Below, piece after piece: positions 45,446-57,300 of a DNA stretch of 64,000 nt. Below the pieces are notes generated by a model. It did no database searches. It worked only from the letters and a program-made list of their open reading frames with translations, and had not been told where the DNA came from. The translations under genes were made by a program, and so were the position numbers. Each line of letters begins with the position of its first letter. Positions within the stretch are counted from its first letter, which is position 1. This DNA comes from Brevipalpus yothersi (taxonomy: Eukaryota; Arthropoda; Arachnida; Trombidiformes; Tenuipalpidae): NCBI GenBank assembly GCA_003956705.1, contig QZCP01000013.1, forward strand, positions 212,422 through 276,421, written 5' to 3'.

Positions 45446-48400
45446 CTCCTTCTCTTCTCACCAGTGGAAATTTTATTCCTTCTTGGACTTGCAATCTTAA
45501 TCCTTCTTCTTATACTTCTTTTCGCCAACTTCACTGTCGATACAACTTCATATGAACGATTGACACATACACAGAAGTCCAATTTAATCTTTCTCTCTCT
45601 TTCTTCTCTTTTGCTGCTGCTGCTCATATTCTAACCCACTGATGATGCTCTCCTTCCGTTTCCTCACCTCATCTCTTTGTTCATCTCTCCTACTCTCTCC
45701 TCCTTTTGCTTCCATACACTCTCTCCTCTTTCACTCCTCTTTCACTCATTCATTCAAATGGAAGGGCAAATTGTACGAGCTTACAAAGGTAAGATGTGCT
45801 CGTCAAATGTTGGTCCCTTTGATAGTTGTATTCACTTTTCCATCTCTTCCTCACTCTCTCTTGTTGCTCTTTCTCTCTTTCTTTACCCATGTTGTTTAAA
45901 TGCTAGCAAAAAGAGAGACACACCAATTGACTCTCACAACTCTTTTCCCATTGAATGCAATTTAATGTGACACCCTTGCTGCCTGATTGAAACATTCTCA
46001 CCATGCTCTTCATCTTTGCTATTCTCAACCATTCCCTACCACAATTATTTGACAAGCTCACATCATTCCCAATTGCCTGTCAACTCATTTTCGATTCAAA
46101 TGCTTACCCTTTATCAACATTTAACTCATATCACTTGATTTATTCATACTACTTACTCTCTCTTTCTTCCTCCTTCTAATTCTTGGACCCTTCCTTCTTA
46201 CGCGCGATGCCCCCAAAGTGAATAGTCGCCGAAGAAGGAGGATTGTTCCGCCGGAAATTGTTACTTGAGAAATGAAAGTGAAGCCTAAAAGAGTGCATCA
46301 ACCTCATACAGCAATCTTTTGACTTCACATAAGATGAGAAACACCTCAAATTTTTGGTCTCTTTCCTTTTTGCTCCATGTTGTCGAGGTGCTTTCATGCA
46401 TTCTGTCTTCTTCTTCTTCTTCTCTCTCTATCTCTATTTCCCTATTTCTGTAAGATGAAACTTGTGAAGCTTTCAAAAGCCCTTAATTGCTCGTGATAAG
46501 TCGATTCGATGTGATTAGCTGCTATCTAACAATTTATATTAGCAGACACACATACCAACAAATCACTTGTGAATGCATAATAATGCTTCCGAAGGCAAAA
46601 CTGTTGCAAAAAGATTTGTTGCTCAAATACTTTTCGATGCAATTATTGAGCTACTTTTGTTGCTAGTAGAGGGAAAAAAGAAAAAAATTCTTTTCATTTA
46701 GCTTTCTCTCCTCTTCCTCTTCTTCTTCTTCTCATATTCCATCACATCTTTGTTTATATCTTCCTCTTTCTCCTCATCTCAAAATCTCGTAGCTTGAGAG
46801 CACTTTTCATCCTCTCATCGAAACACACATATAATTCAAACTTTCTCTATGATGCAAAAATAACGCTTCACAAGCATCTATCCAACACCGGTGGAAAAGA
46901 GAGAGAAAAACATTTTGCTCAATTTTTTCAACTTTCCTACAAAATCTTTTTGATTTACTTTTGATATCAAACATCAAAAAGCATTAAGCTTCTCTTTCAT
47001 GTTCTTGTTATCCATGTTGTTGCATTTGAGTGTCTTCTCTCTCTCTCTCTCTCTCTCTCTCCCTCTTCAATCTCTTCTATTGTCATACTCTTAATCCCAA
47101 TGCATGCCTTCATTACTCTTTTTCGATTTGCATAAATATTTTGCTTCCTAGAATATCAGCGAGACTTTTTGTTCACCAAGTGATCATCTTCTCTTTCTCT
47201 TTTTTGATGCTCTTGTTGAGCGATTTGTACATAAATTCCATCAGAATTTGTTGTTGCTTGTCTTCCTCTGAAGCCATTGAAAGGCTAGCATTTTTTTGTT
47301 CTATTCTCTTTTCTTACTGCTTTGTTGTTGATGTTGTGTGAGTAAAATTTTTATCACATCTTTCTCATCATCATTGCATCTTATCGTTTTATTCTTTTTT
47401 TTTCTCCCTTCTATATCTCTTCTCCAGCTATTTCTCTGCCTCACATACTCACTACACGCACTTACTAATCTATGGCTTTTATTTTCTATCTACTTTTTTC
47501 CCATAGCAATGTAAAACTGTAGAAAGATACTTGAAGAGATTGGAATTCGAGTTGGCAAAATTAGAGGAACTCAAAGATCAATACGATATACACTTAAGAA
47601 TGAGAGATGGTAAGTTTTTTTTCAGGGCAAACTTTCTCTTTTATACTTCCTAGTTGTACTTGGGTGAGCAATGATGAAAAAAGTAAGGAAAAAGTTATAA
47701 GATGGAGAAGAAATTGAAACACCACTGCAACCACTCAACTAAATTGCGGTGATTCGCACCTTTACTTTTCAAGATTTGTACATCAAAAGTTTCTCTCCAC
47801 TTTCTCTCTATCTCTCTCTTTCTCTTTCTCTTCCTCTCTTTGCTATTTCAATGGACAAATAACTGCTGCAACAATCATAACTCTGAAGTACGCTACCACT
47901 ATTGTGTCCAAATGTTACCTCAGCTTCTCTCCTCTTTCTCTCTTCTCTCTTTCTGCCCATCTCTCGAGGAACAATGATTCAGAATTGCAATGGCTGTTTA
48001 GATTCTCCTCCCAGAAAGCATATTTGAAATTCAATTCTTCCTCCAATTGATTTGTGACGATCTTTCTTTTTCCACAAACAGTTCACAACGCAGAAAGAGA
48101 AACGAATGATGATTATTTCACTACTACTACACCACAAGGTGTTGGCTTGCAAAAATTTTTGCCCTTCAATTTTTTTTCTCTCTCACTCTCTGATTCTCAT
48201 TCTGATTCTGATTCTGATTCATTTACAAAGTCATCCATCTTGTCCAAGCAAAGCATCAACCTCCAGTATGATGGAGCAGACCAAGCTTAAGTTCATTCTC
48301 TTTCTTCCTCTCTCTCTCTCCCTCTATTTTACCAGCACATTCCATTGTAATGTACATTGCATGATGTAGCCCTGAATCAAAAGTCATTGCTTGAATGCTG

Positions 48401-51400
48401 AATGGTTTTATAATTTCTTCTGTGATTAGATAATCTTCGAGTATCACAATTTTCTCTTACGCAATCCTCATTCACCTAGAATTCATTCACTCTCATTATT
48501 CTCGTTTGTCAACTATCCCCTATCTGTGTAATGGAATACTTACATCTCTCTCTCTCGCTCTCTTTCTTTCTTTCTGAAGTGAAGCAAGACATTTTTCAGC
48601 GAACAAAGAATGCAACATGGTTAATATTCAATCCAGAGGTAGAATTAGGTCTTCAAAGATGCTGATTGAGAGCAATTCCATTGAATGTCAGTGATAAAAA
48701 ATAGGCCAAAGGTTTGAAGTTGCTTGGCTGGACGAATTGAAAAGAACATCAAACTTGTTGAGATCACTTGAAAAAGAGCCCAGAGAAAGTAAGAGAGGAA
48801 GCATCTGAAGCATTTGAAGTGGAGAGGATTTCGTTTCTCACGCTATTACCTTTGAGGCTTGCTTAATAATATTCGGGACTATGTATTAATCGCTACCGAA
48901 TGAAAGTGAAATAGGTCGTAGATCTCAGGTCAAGGTTGATTTCTCCTAGGCAAATTTGGGCACTGGTCTTTCCAAAATTTTTCTCCGAGGAAGATTGAGC
49001 CCTAATCTTTTCTTCGCTAGCCTCAGGACTACTGGCTCTTGTGAATCAGGTTTTAGACTACTCAAGCGAAAGTTGCCAAAAATTTTCACTCTCAACAGCT
49101 CTTTTCGGGACTTTGGCGAGCCCCAAATTGCTGCTTTTCAAATTACCTTGACTGCTTCATGGCTGCTTCATTCCATCTTTCATCTTTCATCTTTCTTCTT
49201 CTTTTTCTTCTTCTTCCACTCTCCGGTCGCTTCTCTCATTCCACTATCCTCGTCATGCTTTCCATTCAATTTATCTCCAATCTGACTGAATGTATCTCTC
49301 TCTCTCTCTCTCTCCCGAATGTTACCTAAAAGTACGTGCTCGCCAGATATACATATTCAGCATTTCGAGAAAGAGGGAGAGAGAGCGAAAAAAATATCGT
49401 TCCAAGTCAGCCATACTCATATTACCCTGATACCATCAACACGGTGTTGAAAATGGTATGAATAGCATGTAAAATGAATCATCATACACTCGTAAAAAGT
49501 GATAGTTGACAGTTTACAAAGCTATCAAATTGTCTCTCTTGCTTGATGTAGCAAGAGCGTCAAGCAGAGAAGGACATTCCTTGTCGGTCATTGTCATGCT
49601 TTCATGAGGGCAATCATTTTTCTTCTCTGATTTGGTGTTTCAAGAAGAAAAGCTTTCTCTATTTTGCTTCCTCGTGCTTTTTCGAAAGTCTACTAGTTTT
49701 TGCTCATGATTCATGAATATATATCATCTCCCTGAAGATTAGATAGAAACTATATGAGATTATTCAATAAATAACGGCAAGGCGAGCATTCAAGAGATTG
49801 TATTATTTATGTGTTTCTTGTTGGGGAAAATAGCGAGGCACACATTGAGAGAATCGATTTGAGTCTCCTTTCAGAATGAGGTTACCTAATGGATTCAGAT
49901 TAATTGATGAGATCACGTTGCCCATTCGTTCCGTAAATATGTACTCATTTACTGGCCAATTCCTCACTCCACACAATTCCATTGTACATCATGAGATTGG
50001 AACACAATTTCTCCCATTGAATTTTGGACACCATGAAACAGATTCTTTTTCACCCAAGTTGATTGTGTATCCATTCTTTTTCCATACCTAAAATCCATAG
50101 ATATTTCATTCAATTCCCATTTGTATTGAACCATACGCTCTACCATGTGTGTGTTCATCTGGTCCTATCCTCTTCACTCCTTCCACTCGATTGCGCCAAT
50201 TCTATTCAAAATGATCTCTTCTATCTTGGTCTATCTCTTTTTCTTTGATTCTTTCGATTATTCAGCTTGAAACATTGTTTGTATAGCCGCTCGATCGAAT
50301 CGAAACTGTAGCATTCTTCTCTCTTCAACGTTATCTCTATCTAGTGTGTTACTCATACCATGAATGTGATGAGACTTCCAAATGAGTGACTGGCAGGAGA
50401 ATGAGAGCTCAAAATTGATGCTTTGCTAGTGATTCTAAAACTAGTCCGTTGTTTGAAGCCTCTTTTTTGACTCTTTCTTTCTTGTCTTCATAACATGCTA
50501 TATCGAGAGCGAAAGTCTCTTTTCCTCTCTCTCTTGCTCTCCTTTCTTCATTCTAGAGCTTTCTATGGAAAGTGATTTTTCGCATCATTCCAGAGACTTA
50601 CGATCAAGTTTGGTAGGCTTGATCGAAAAATGTTGAATATATATTGTGTTGTTGTGTTACTCGCACTAGTAGCTAGCGTGCAGGCGGTTCTTGCATGAAT
50701 AATTTTCACTCAATGCAATTCGATATTTTTCTATCTTTTCTCTCTCCTGAGAGCACTCACTTTCACTCTACTCATTTCAATAATGATATAATATTTCGAA
50801 TCAAGGTTTTTTTCTCTCTAGAATATCAACTGAACCCTTATTTTGCATTCACCCTATTTGAATAATATTCGCGCGCGCTTCACTACAGTACCTCCTCTAT
50901 TCGTGCATACTGATCAGATTGCGTTCTCTCTTCTTATAAATTTCACTGCTACTTTTTCTTCTTTTCTTCTCATTTTGCTTGGAAGAGATTGTTAAAAGCA
51001 AGCAAATTGACCTGATTGGTGAAAAAATATATATATCATATCATATCTCAGATAAGCACTATTCATGAAAAGCCCAACTTACCATTGCTTCACCATCAAT
51101 CGAACCATTAATGATCACTTAATCGGAATCTCATCTCATACTATTGTGGCCTAATGATTCTCATTCATAATATTTCCTTCTCTCTCTCTCTCTCTCTCTC
51201 TCTCTTATCGTCTTTTTTGTCCTCCTTTTCAATTCAATAAAAGGGGTGAAGTCAATGGCCTACGCTTACACACTTTCCACAGGTCAAGGAAGAAATGCAG
51301 CCCTATCGTCCGTTCGTTCGGGATTCAAGGAATGCACTGAAATGCTATGCTCATTAGAATCTCGATTAGAAGGCATGATGGGCTCACTGTATCTACAGAT

Positions 51401-53903
51401 GAAAGGAATACAAGGATTTGCACGCTTATGTCCAGGTGATGTATTTGAGATCACTATCAAGCATGGTGATCAACAGAAATGGAAAACGCGCGGAAAAATA
51501 CTTAAAGACGGAACTCAATGTTGGGAAAGTCAACAGACTCTCATCAAAGCACTGATTGGTGAAAGATTAACAATAAAAGCTGTGGAAGTACGGGGTCTTG
51601 GAAGAAGTATCGTGCTGGGTAATAAGATTTGTGAAACCAAAGATTTGTTTTGTGCCAGGCCACAATTGATGACCATTAATTTGAACTCAGTTGGAACTCT
51701 CAAGTTAAATTTGATCACTACATGGAACCCTCTCCACTATTCGTCTGATAATGATCCGGGTGCCAGTATTGGGCGCAATTTTCACTCATCTTCGTCGTTG
51801 TCACGCTTGACTTCTAGCAAAACGCTTCCCGATTTACTGAGCTCTCCTTTCGCATCGACCAAAAGTAAAATATTGAGTTCAAGCACACTATTATCTCCGC
51901 CACGAGTAACCGAGATAATAGATGCTGATTTTTATATCCATCGATCTCCCTCATCAACTTCATCTTTCAAGTCTATCCAAAACGATGACACAAGAGGTAC
52001 ACACATTCCAGCTTCCGCTTCCTCAGATTCACGAGGCTCATCTTCTGTGGCCAACTCAATCGCTACCTCTGGTTTTGGTTCAGCAACTTCTGACTGTGGA
52101 TCTTCACTTCCGAATTCCTTACCCAATTCCACTCTTACCAGTCCCGAGACAGAAATTGCTCCTGAACTACCACATACACAGATCAAGTTGCCACCACCAG
52201 AGCCTCCAATCAAACAACCTCTGAAATCTTCTTCGTCGATCAATAGCCAATGTCTCAAAGAAACCACCGAAAAGTTGCTAAAAGAACTTGGTAAATCAAG
52301 CCAAGAAATGATAGTTCAAGCTACCGTTCACCAAAGCTCCAATATCGAATCGCAATGTGGATATGGTTCAACCACAAATAGCAATTCAAACAATTATTCC
52401 TGCTCTAGTAGCCGAGGGTCAGGTCGTGAAATGCTTTCCAGTCCTATATCAGTTGATTCCATGAGCAATTTATGTTTAAATGTGAGTGATATTCTGCTCT
52501 CTCTCATATCATCTCTTGAAGATATTCGAGGCCAATTTTCTGAGCTCCATTCCCTGGAACAAAGTGTTCTAGATTTGTACTCAATCCTTAAAGCCTCGAG
52601 CCGCTCTCGACGTGCAGCTCTACTGAGATCACTCAATAATCAATCTAGCAACAAGGACTTGAAATATCTCTACCAAAATGAGGCAAATTCAAGACTCCAT
52701 TCTCCGGATGAGAGGAATGGTAAGAACTATGATACCAATAATGGTAGTCTACGGCAAAACTATCACCGGAGATGCGCTTCCAGTGCATCGGATGTCTCAA
52801 TCGAATCTGCATTGAAATGCTTCGATTTTCTCAACACAACCACCGACAGTGATCAGGATTCATCGCCAGAACACAATCGAGTTCCACCACCACCATCAGT
52901 GACAAACAATAGAGACCATGGTAGTTGTAACTTGAAAAATGTTTCACGTTATCAGATGAACAATCACAGCTCATGCAATTCGCCACTTTCTCAAAGATTT
53001 TTTGTAGCTGAAAAATGTCCTTCTCGAGCAACTGTCTCTTCGATGAGTTCACTGGCATCATCTTTCGATGGTCCACTTGTTCTCAGTTCAGGCTCTGAAC
53101 AGCTAGATCTTGCTCTTCTATTCCATTTATACTATTGCCAAAGATTGTTACAAAACTTGGGCTCTCTCGGTCTGCAACGCAAAGAGCAAAGATCGTTGGA
53201 AAAACTTCAGTGCCAAGGAATGGTCATTCATAGGCTGGGTAAATTATGTTTCAATCTTTGTGAATATTTTGAGGCGTGTACAAACTTAGACAAAGCAAGT
53301 GATAATTGTAGCAAAGAGGGTAAGAAAAAACGAGAACGATTGGAAGCTGAATACAATCAGAGGCAAGCAAGAGAATTGTTCTATTTCCGCCAAGATTCCC
53401 GTACAAATAAGCTGTGGGATACCGTTTGTTATCAGAATGTTACCACAACCAGTGAGGAGATTGGTTCCATGTTGATATGTGTTACCTCGGAACAATTTGC
53501 TCAAACTTTGGAATCATATATGAGAGCATTTCTCACTCCTCTACCATCAAACGGCTTTATTAATGGACACTCTCGTCGAATAAGTATCGACATGTATCGT
53601 AAAGTTGCTCAGCTTATAACAGCTCGCCTAATTGACATTCCACTCTACGAGCCTGGTTCACTGGTCACAATATTTCAAGTTGCCATATTTTTCACCCAAG
53701 AAAACTCTGGTTTAGAGTATCTATTTAGAAGTTATGCGGAGGAAATTTCTCTCATCGATTGTCTACAAAAAGATCATCCAATTAGCATGCAGCCACAAGC
53801 AAACAATCGGTCGGAGAAGCAGAGAAACTCTCGACCACCGCCTCCACCGCCAACAAGCTCATCACATAATTATACAATGTTTTCGCCCTTACAAACTCCC
53901 TAA
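39227..53903 (+). CDS. RIPOR/FAM65 family Rho-interacting polarity regulator, 5' end not found
   Basis: Exons 39227-39404, 45055-45136, 45765-45788, 47507-47609 and 51244-53903 join in frame for 1015 residues. The first recognised exon starts in phase 1, so at least one upstream exon is missing from this model. Exons 1-4 encode the N-terminal coiled-coil part: RPERVNIIFEAIQSGLR, then LYELTKQCKTVERYLKRLEF and LRMRDG, matching human FAM65. The big exon opens with the conserved SLYLQMKGIQGFARLCPGD, ICETKDLFCARPQ and GTLKLNLITTWNP. A long Ser-rich disordered middle follows, then the conserved helical region (LWDTVCYQNV, GSLVTIFQVAIFFTQ). Vertebrate members bind active Rho and control polarity and Golgi orientation. 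It ends in a polyPro tail where vertebrate proteins have a further helical-repeat domain. A poly(A) signal lies at 53928-53933. Confidence 0.93.
39522..39582. repeat. (TC)n microsatellite in RIPOR intron
   Basis: About 30 TC units with flanking imperfect TTCC repeats. Confidence 0.97.
40954..40996. repeat. (TC)n microsatellite in RIPOR intron
   Basis: About 21 TC units followed by TTTC repeats. Confidence 0.95.
41512..41552. repeat. (GA)n microsatellite in RIPOR intron
   Basis: About 20 GA units. Confidence 0.95.
44385..44460. repeat. (GA)n microsatellite in RIPOR intron
   Basis: About 38 uninterrupted GA units, one of the longest in the window. Confidence 0.97.
45137..51243 (+). other. 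Remaining RIPOR introns
   Basis: Three introns (45137-45764, 45789-47506, 47610-51243) surround the microexon and the 103-nt exon. They are strongly pyrimidine-rich on the + strand (TC runs at 47035-47061, 49292-49313, 51180-51204), and no other gene is visible. The 3.6-kb intron 47610-51243 contains only short open frames. Confidence 0.6.
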
Positions 53904-54375
53904 TTTCCCATTTGAAGAAAAAAATTAAATAAATAAATAAATGCAAAAAATTCAATGCTGAGACCCAATAAATGATAGAAAAAAAATTCAAAATGTCTCC
54001 AAAAACTGTCTGTTGAAGAGAATTTAAAGTTCTTTCTTTCTCTCTCAACTTCAAGCTGGACAAGTTTGTTTAAAAGTCCGGAAAATTGAATTCAAAAAAA
54101 ATTTTTTCCCTTCATTTATAGTTACTTCGGTTTCCGCTAGGCGTGAAAGGGGCGCTGATTACCGATCTTTTTGGTCAGGAATTAGTGTATTAGGTTACCA
54201 GCAGATGACACTAGTTGTTCTTCTACATGCGTGCTTAGCGAATATGCGTGTGAAAGCATGTCGCATGGCGGCGCTGTGAGTGTGAATGTAACTGCTGTTG
54301 TCTTGGTCCAAATAAAAATCTCAAACTGAATCATAATATTAAATTAATCTTTTTTTTCATATAAATGTCGTGATA
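53904..54375. promoter_or_regulatory. Compact spacer: RIPOR 3' end and HCFC1 promoter
   Basis: Only 472 bp separate the RIPOR stop from the HCFC1 start. Near 54265-54272 is ATGGCGGC, the core of YY1/Pho-type sites (AAnATGGCGGC), within a GC-richer patch (54120-54300) that also has GGGGCGCTG at 54150-54158. The HCFC1 promoter is likely here. Confidence 0.45.
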
Positions 54376-57300
54376 ATGAAATGGGTAAAAGTTTCATCCA
54401 GTACTGGACCCGCTCCCCGTCCGAGACATGGCCACCGGGCAGTTGCCATCAAAGATTTGATCATCATATTTGGCGGCGGCAATGAGGGTATTGTCGATGA
54501 GCTCCATGTGTACAATTCCAGTTGAGTATCGTTTCGCTTTCTTTCCGCTTTTGTGCTCCCTCTCTTCAACCTCTCTTCAATCTCTCTCCAAGCTAGCAAG
54601 CCTAGCTTGCCTGGTGCTAGCACCAACCCTTAAACTATCTCTTCTCATTACTCTTTCCCTCTTTCTATGGATTTTTTTCTCTATCTCTCTCTCTCTCTTT
54701 CTCAATACCTTTTCCACCTTCTACACTTTGGAAAACAATTTTCAATTAATTCACATCTTCAATCCATCCATTAGCATTGAATCAATGGTTCATACCACAA
54801 GTGAAGGGTGATATACCCCAAGGTTGCGCCGCTTATGGGTTTGTTTGTGATGGCACCAGATTACTGGTTTTCGGGGGTATGGTTGAGTATGGAAAATATA
54901 GTAATGAGCTTCATGAACTTCAAGCATCACGGTGGGAATGGAAAAAACTTAAACCCAAACCTCCTAAAAATGGAGTCTATCCATGTCCCCGGCTTGGACA
55001 CTCGTTCACTCTCATCAATAATAAGGTTTACTTATTTGGTGGCCTTGCAAATGATTCAGATGACCCAAAGAACAATATTCCAAGATACTTGAATGATTTA
55101 TATGTGCTTGAAATGAAGCCTCATTCTAATGCCATGCAATGGGAACTTCCACAAACCCACGGCACCCCACCACCGCCACGAGAAAGTCATTCCGCAGTTG
55201 CTTACATGGGTGCTGATGGCAATCATCCAAAGTTGATAATTTATGGTGGAATGTCGGGTTGCCGTCTCGGTGATTTGTGGCAGTTAGACATACAAACTAT
55301 GCAATGGTCAAAACCCTTTGTAGAAGGACCTCCTCCTTTACCTCGATCATTGCATTCTGCTACCCTTATTGGTAACAAAATGTATGTTTTCGGTGGATGG
55401 GTCCCACTTGTTATCGATACCGAAAATCGCAACGTTCAGGCTGGTAATGTGCACGAGAAAGAGTGGAAATGCACCAACACGCTAGCCACATTGAATTTGG
55501 ACACTATGCGATGGGATCTTAATCTACCTGAATCATATGATGAAAGTGTTCCTCGAGCTCGCGCTGGACACTGTGCTGTAGCTATATCTTCACGCTTGTA
55601 TATATGGTCTGGGCGAGATGGCTACAGAAAAGCTTGGAATAATCAAGTGTGTTGTAAAGATCTTTGGTATCTTGAAACCGAAAAACCGCCAGCGCCAAGC
55701 AGAGTTCAATTGGTTCGTGCGGCCACAGATACACTCGAAGTAAGCTGGGGCAATGTCCCTTCAGCAGACAGTTATATTCTTCAAATTCAGAAATACGATT
55801 TTCCACAAAACCTACAATTAAATCAAACTGGAGCTCTTGGACAACATCCACCTGGAATACCTTTGGCCAAAACTCCCCCTACTTCTTCGATAATATCTTC
55901 TTCACCAAAAGTAACCAAGGTGGTGCAGCAGCCGGTTGTTAAAATGCCTCTCATGAAGACCGGAGGAGATATCCTCGGTTCTGTCTCTACTACTACTTCG
56001 CCTAATATAACTGTTTTGAGGTGAATTTTCTAATCACTTATTCTTCCAATATTTTCTCAAGCTTCTAGTCAAATTTTCATCATTTAACTTTTGTTTCCCC
56101 AGTAATCAGTCATATTTTTCTCCATCAATAGAGAGATATATTGTGTGATTCCTCCTCTTTGCTTTGAATGCCTCTCACTCTCATCTCGTTTTCCGACCCA
56201 GAGAATGAGTCCGAATCACTTTTTTGGTTATCTGTTCTCTCGATACCTGTTCTTTTTGACAGCTTGAGTCATTTGTTTATCAACAAATCACTCAGTAGAA
56301 GAGTTCATTCTCTGATATGTCCCCGATCGTCTTACCATTCTCATTTTCTAAATCCTTTCTTTCTTTATTATCTTTTCTATCCCTTTTTCATTCTCTAATT
56401 TAGAACTGTGGCTGATGGAACAAATTCTACTTCCCCGAGAGCAATCGTTACATCGAATCTAGTGAAAGGATCTGTCACTCCAACAACGTCTTCACCAGTT
56501 GTAACCCCAATACCTAAACAGGGCATCACTCCATTGGTTGTAGTATCTTCTCCCTCCACTATCAATTCATCAGAGCAGAATCAATCATCTCAATCTACAC
56601 AGGGACAAAATCAGACGCAATCCATGTCAGGTATGGCTGCCCTAGCAGCGGCTGCCGCTGTCACCCAGAAAATAGATACTCAACCGAAAGTCGTGACACA
56701 ACCTAAGATCGTTGTATCAGGAGCTCCTCAGATTATGCAACTTGTCAAAAGTTCCTCCGGTAGTTTGACTCTTGCACCAGCTCCTGGGGCCGCCAAGCTT
56801 AGTAATGCCACGATTTTGAAACTTGTTCAATCTGCTGGAGCTCAGGGCTCTCAAATAGTGAAAAATATCTCTCAAGTTGTTCAGCTTCCGGCTGGTATCC
56901 AGCCAGGTCAGATGATTATCAAAACAGGGGCTTCAACAAGTACTTCGAACACAATAACTTTGCAAAAAGCCGCTGGAACTTCTGTTGCTGCATCCTCAGC
57001 CACATCTTCAACTGTCACAGGAGCTAGCCCTAGTACATCGAAAACCATCCTCATCTCTGACCCTAAGACTGGAACAGGCTTACCTGTGGCTGCTAAGTTT
57101 GTCACTAATCAACAAGGAATGAAAATGTTGGTCTACAATCCTCAGGGCCAATCTGGCCAAGCAGGAAATCAACCGATAACTTTACAAATCCCAGGCTGTG
57201 GTGGTGGCGTAACAAAGACAATCACCATTCCTGCGTCAGCATTGCGTACTACTGCAGCATCACTGGGTTCTACAACACAAACCATTTCTACAGGATCCAC

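Noticed and set aside
55582..55851. Antisense open frame inside HCFC1
   Set aside because: Antisense shadow of a well-supported exon.
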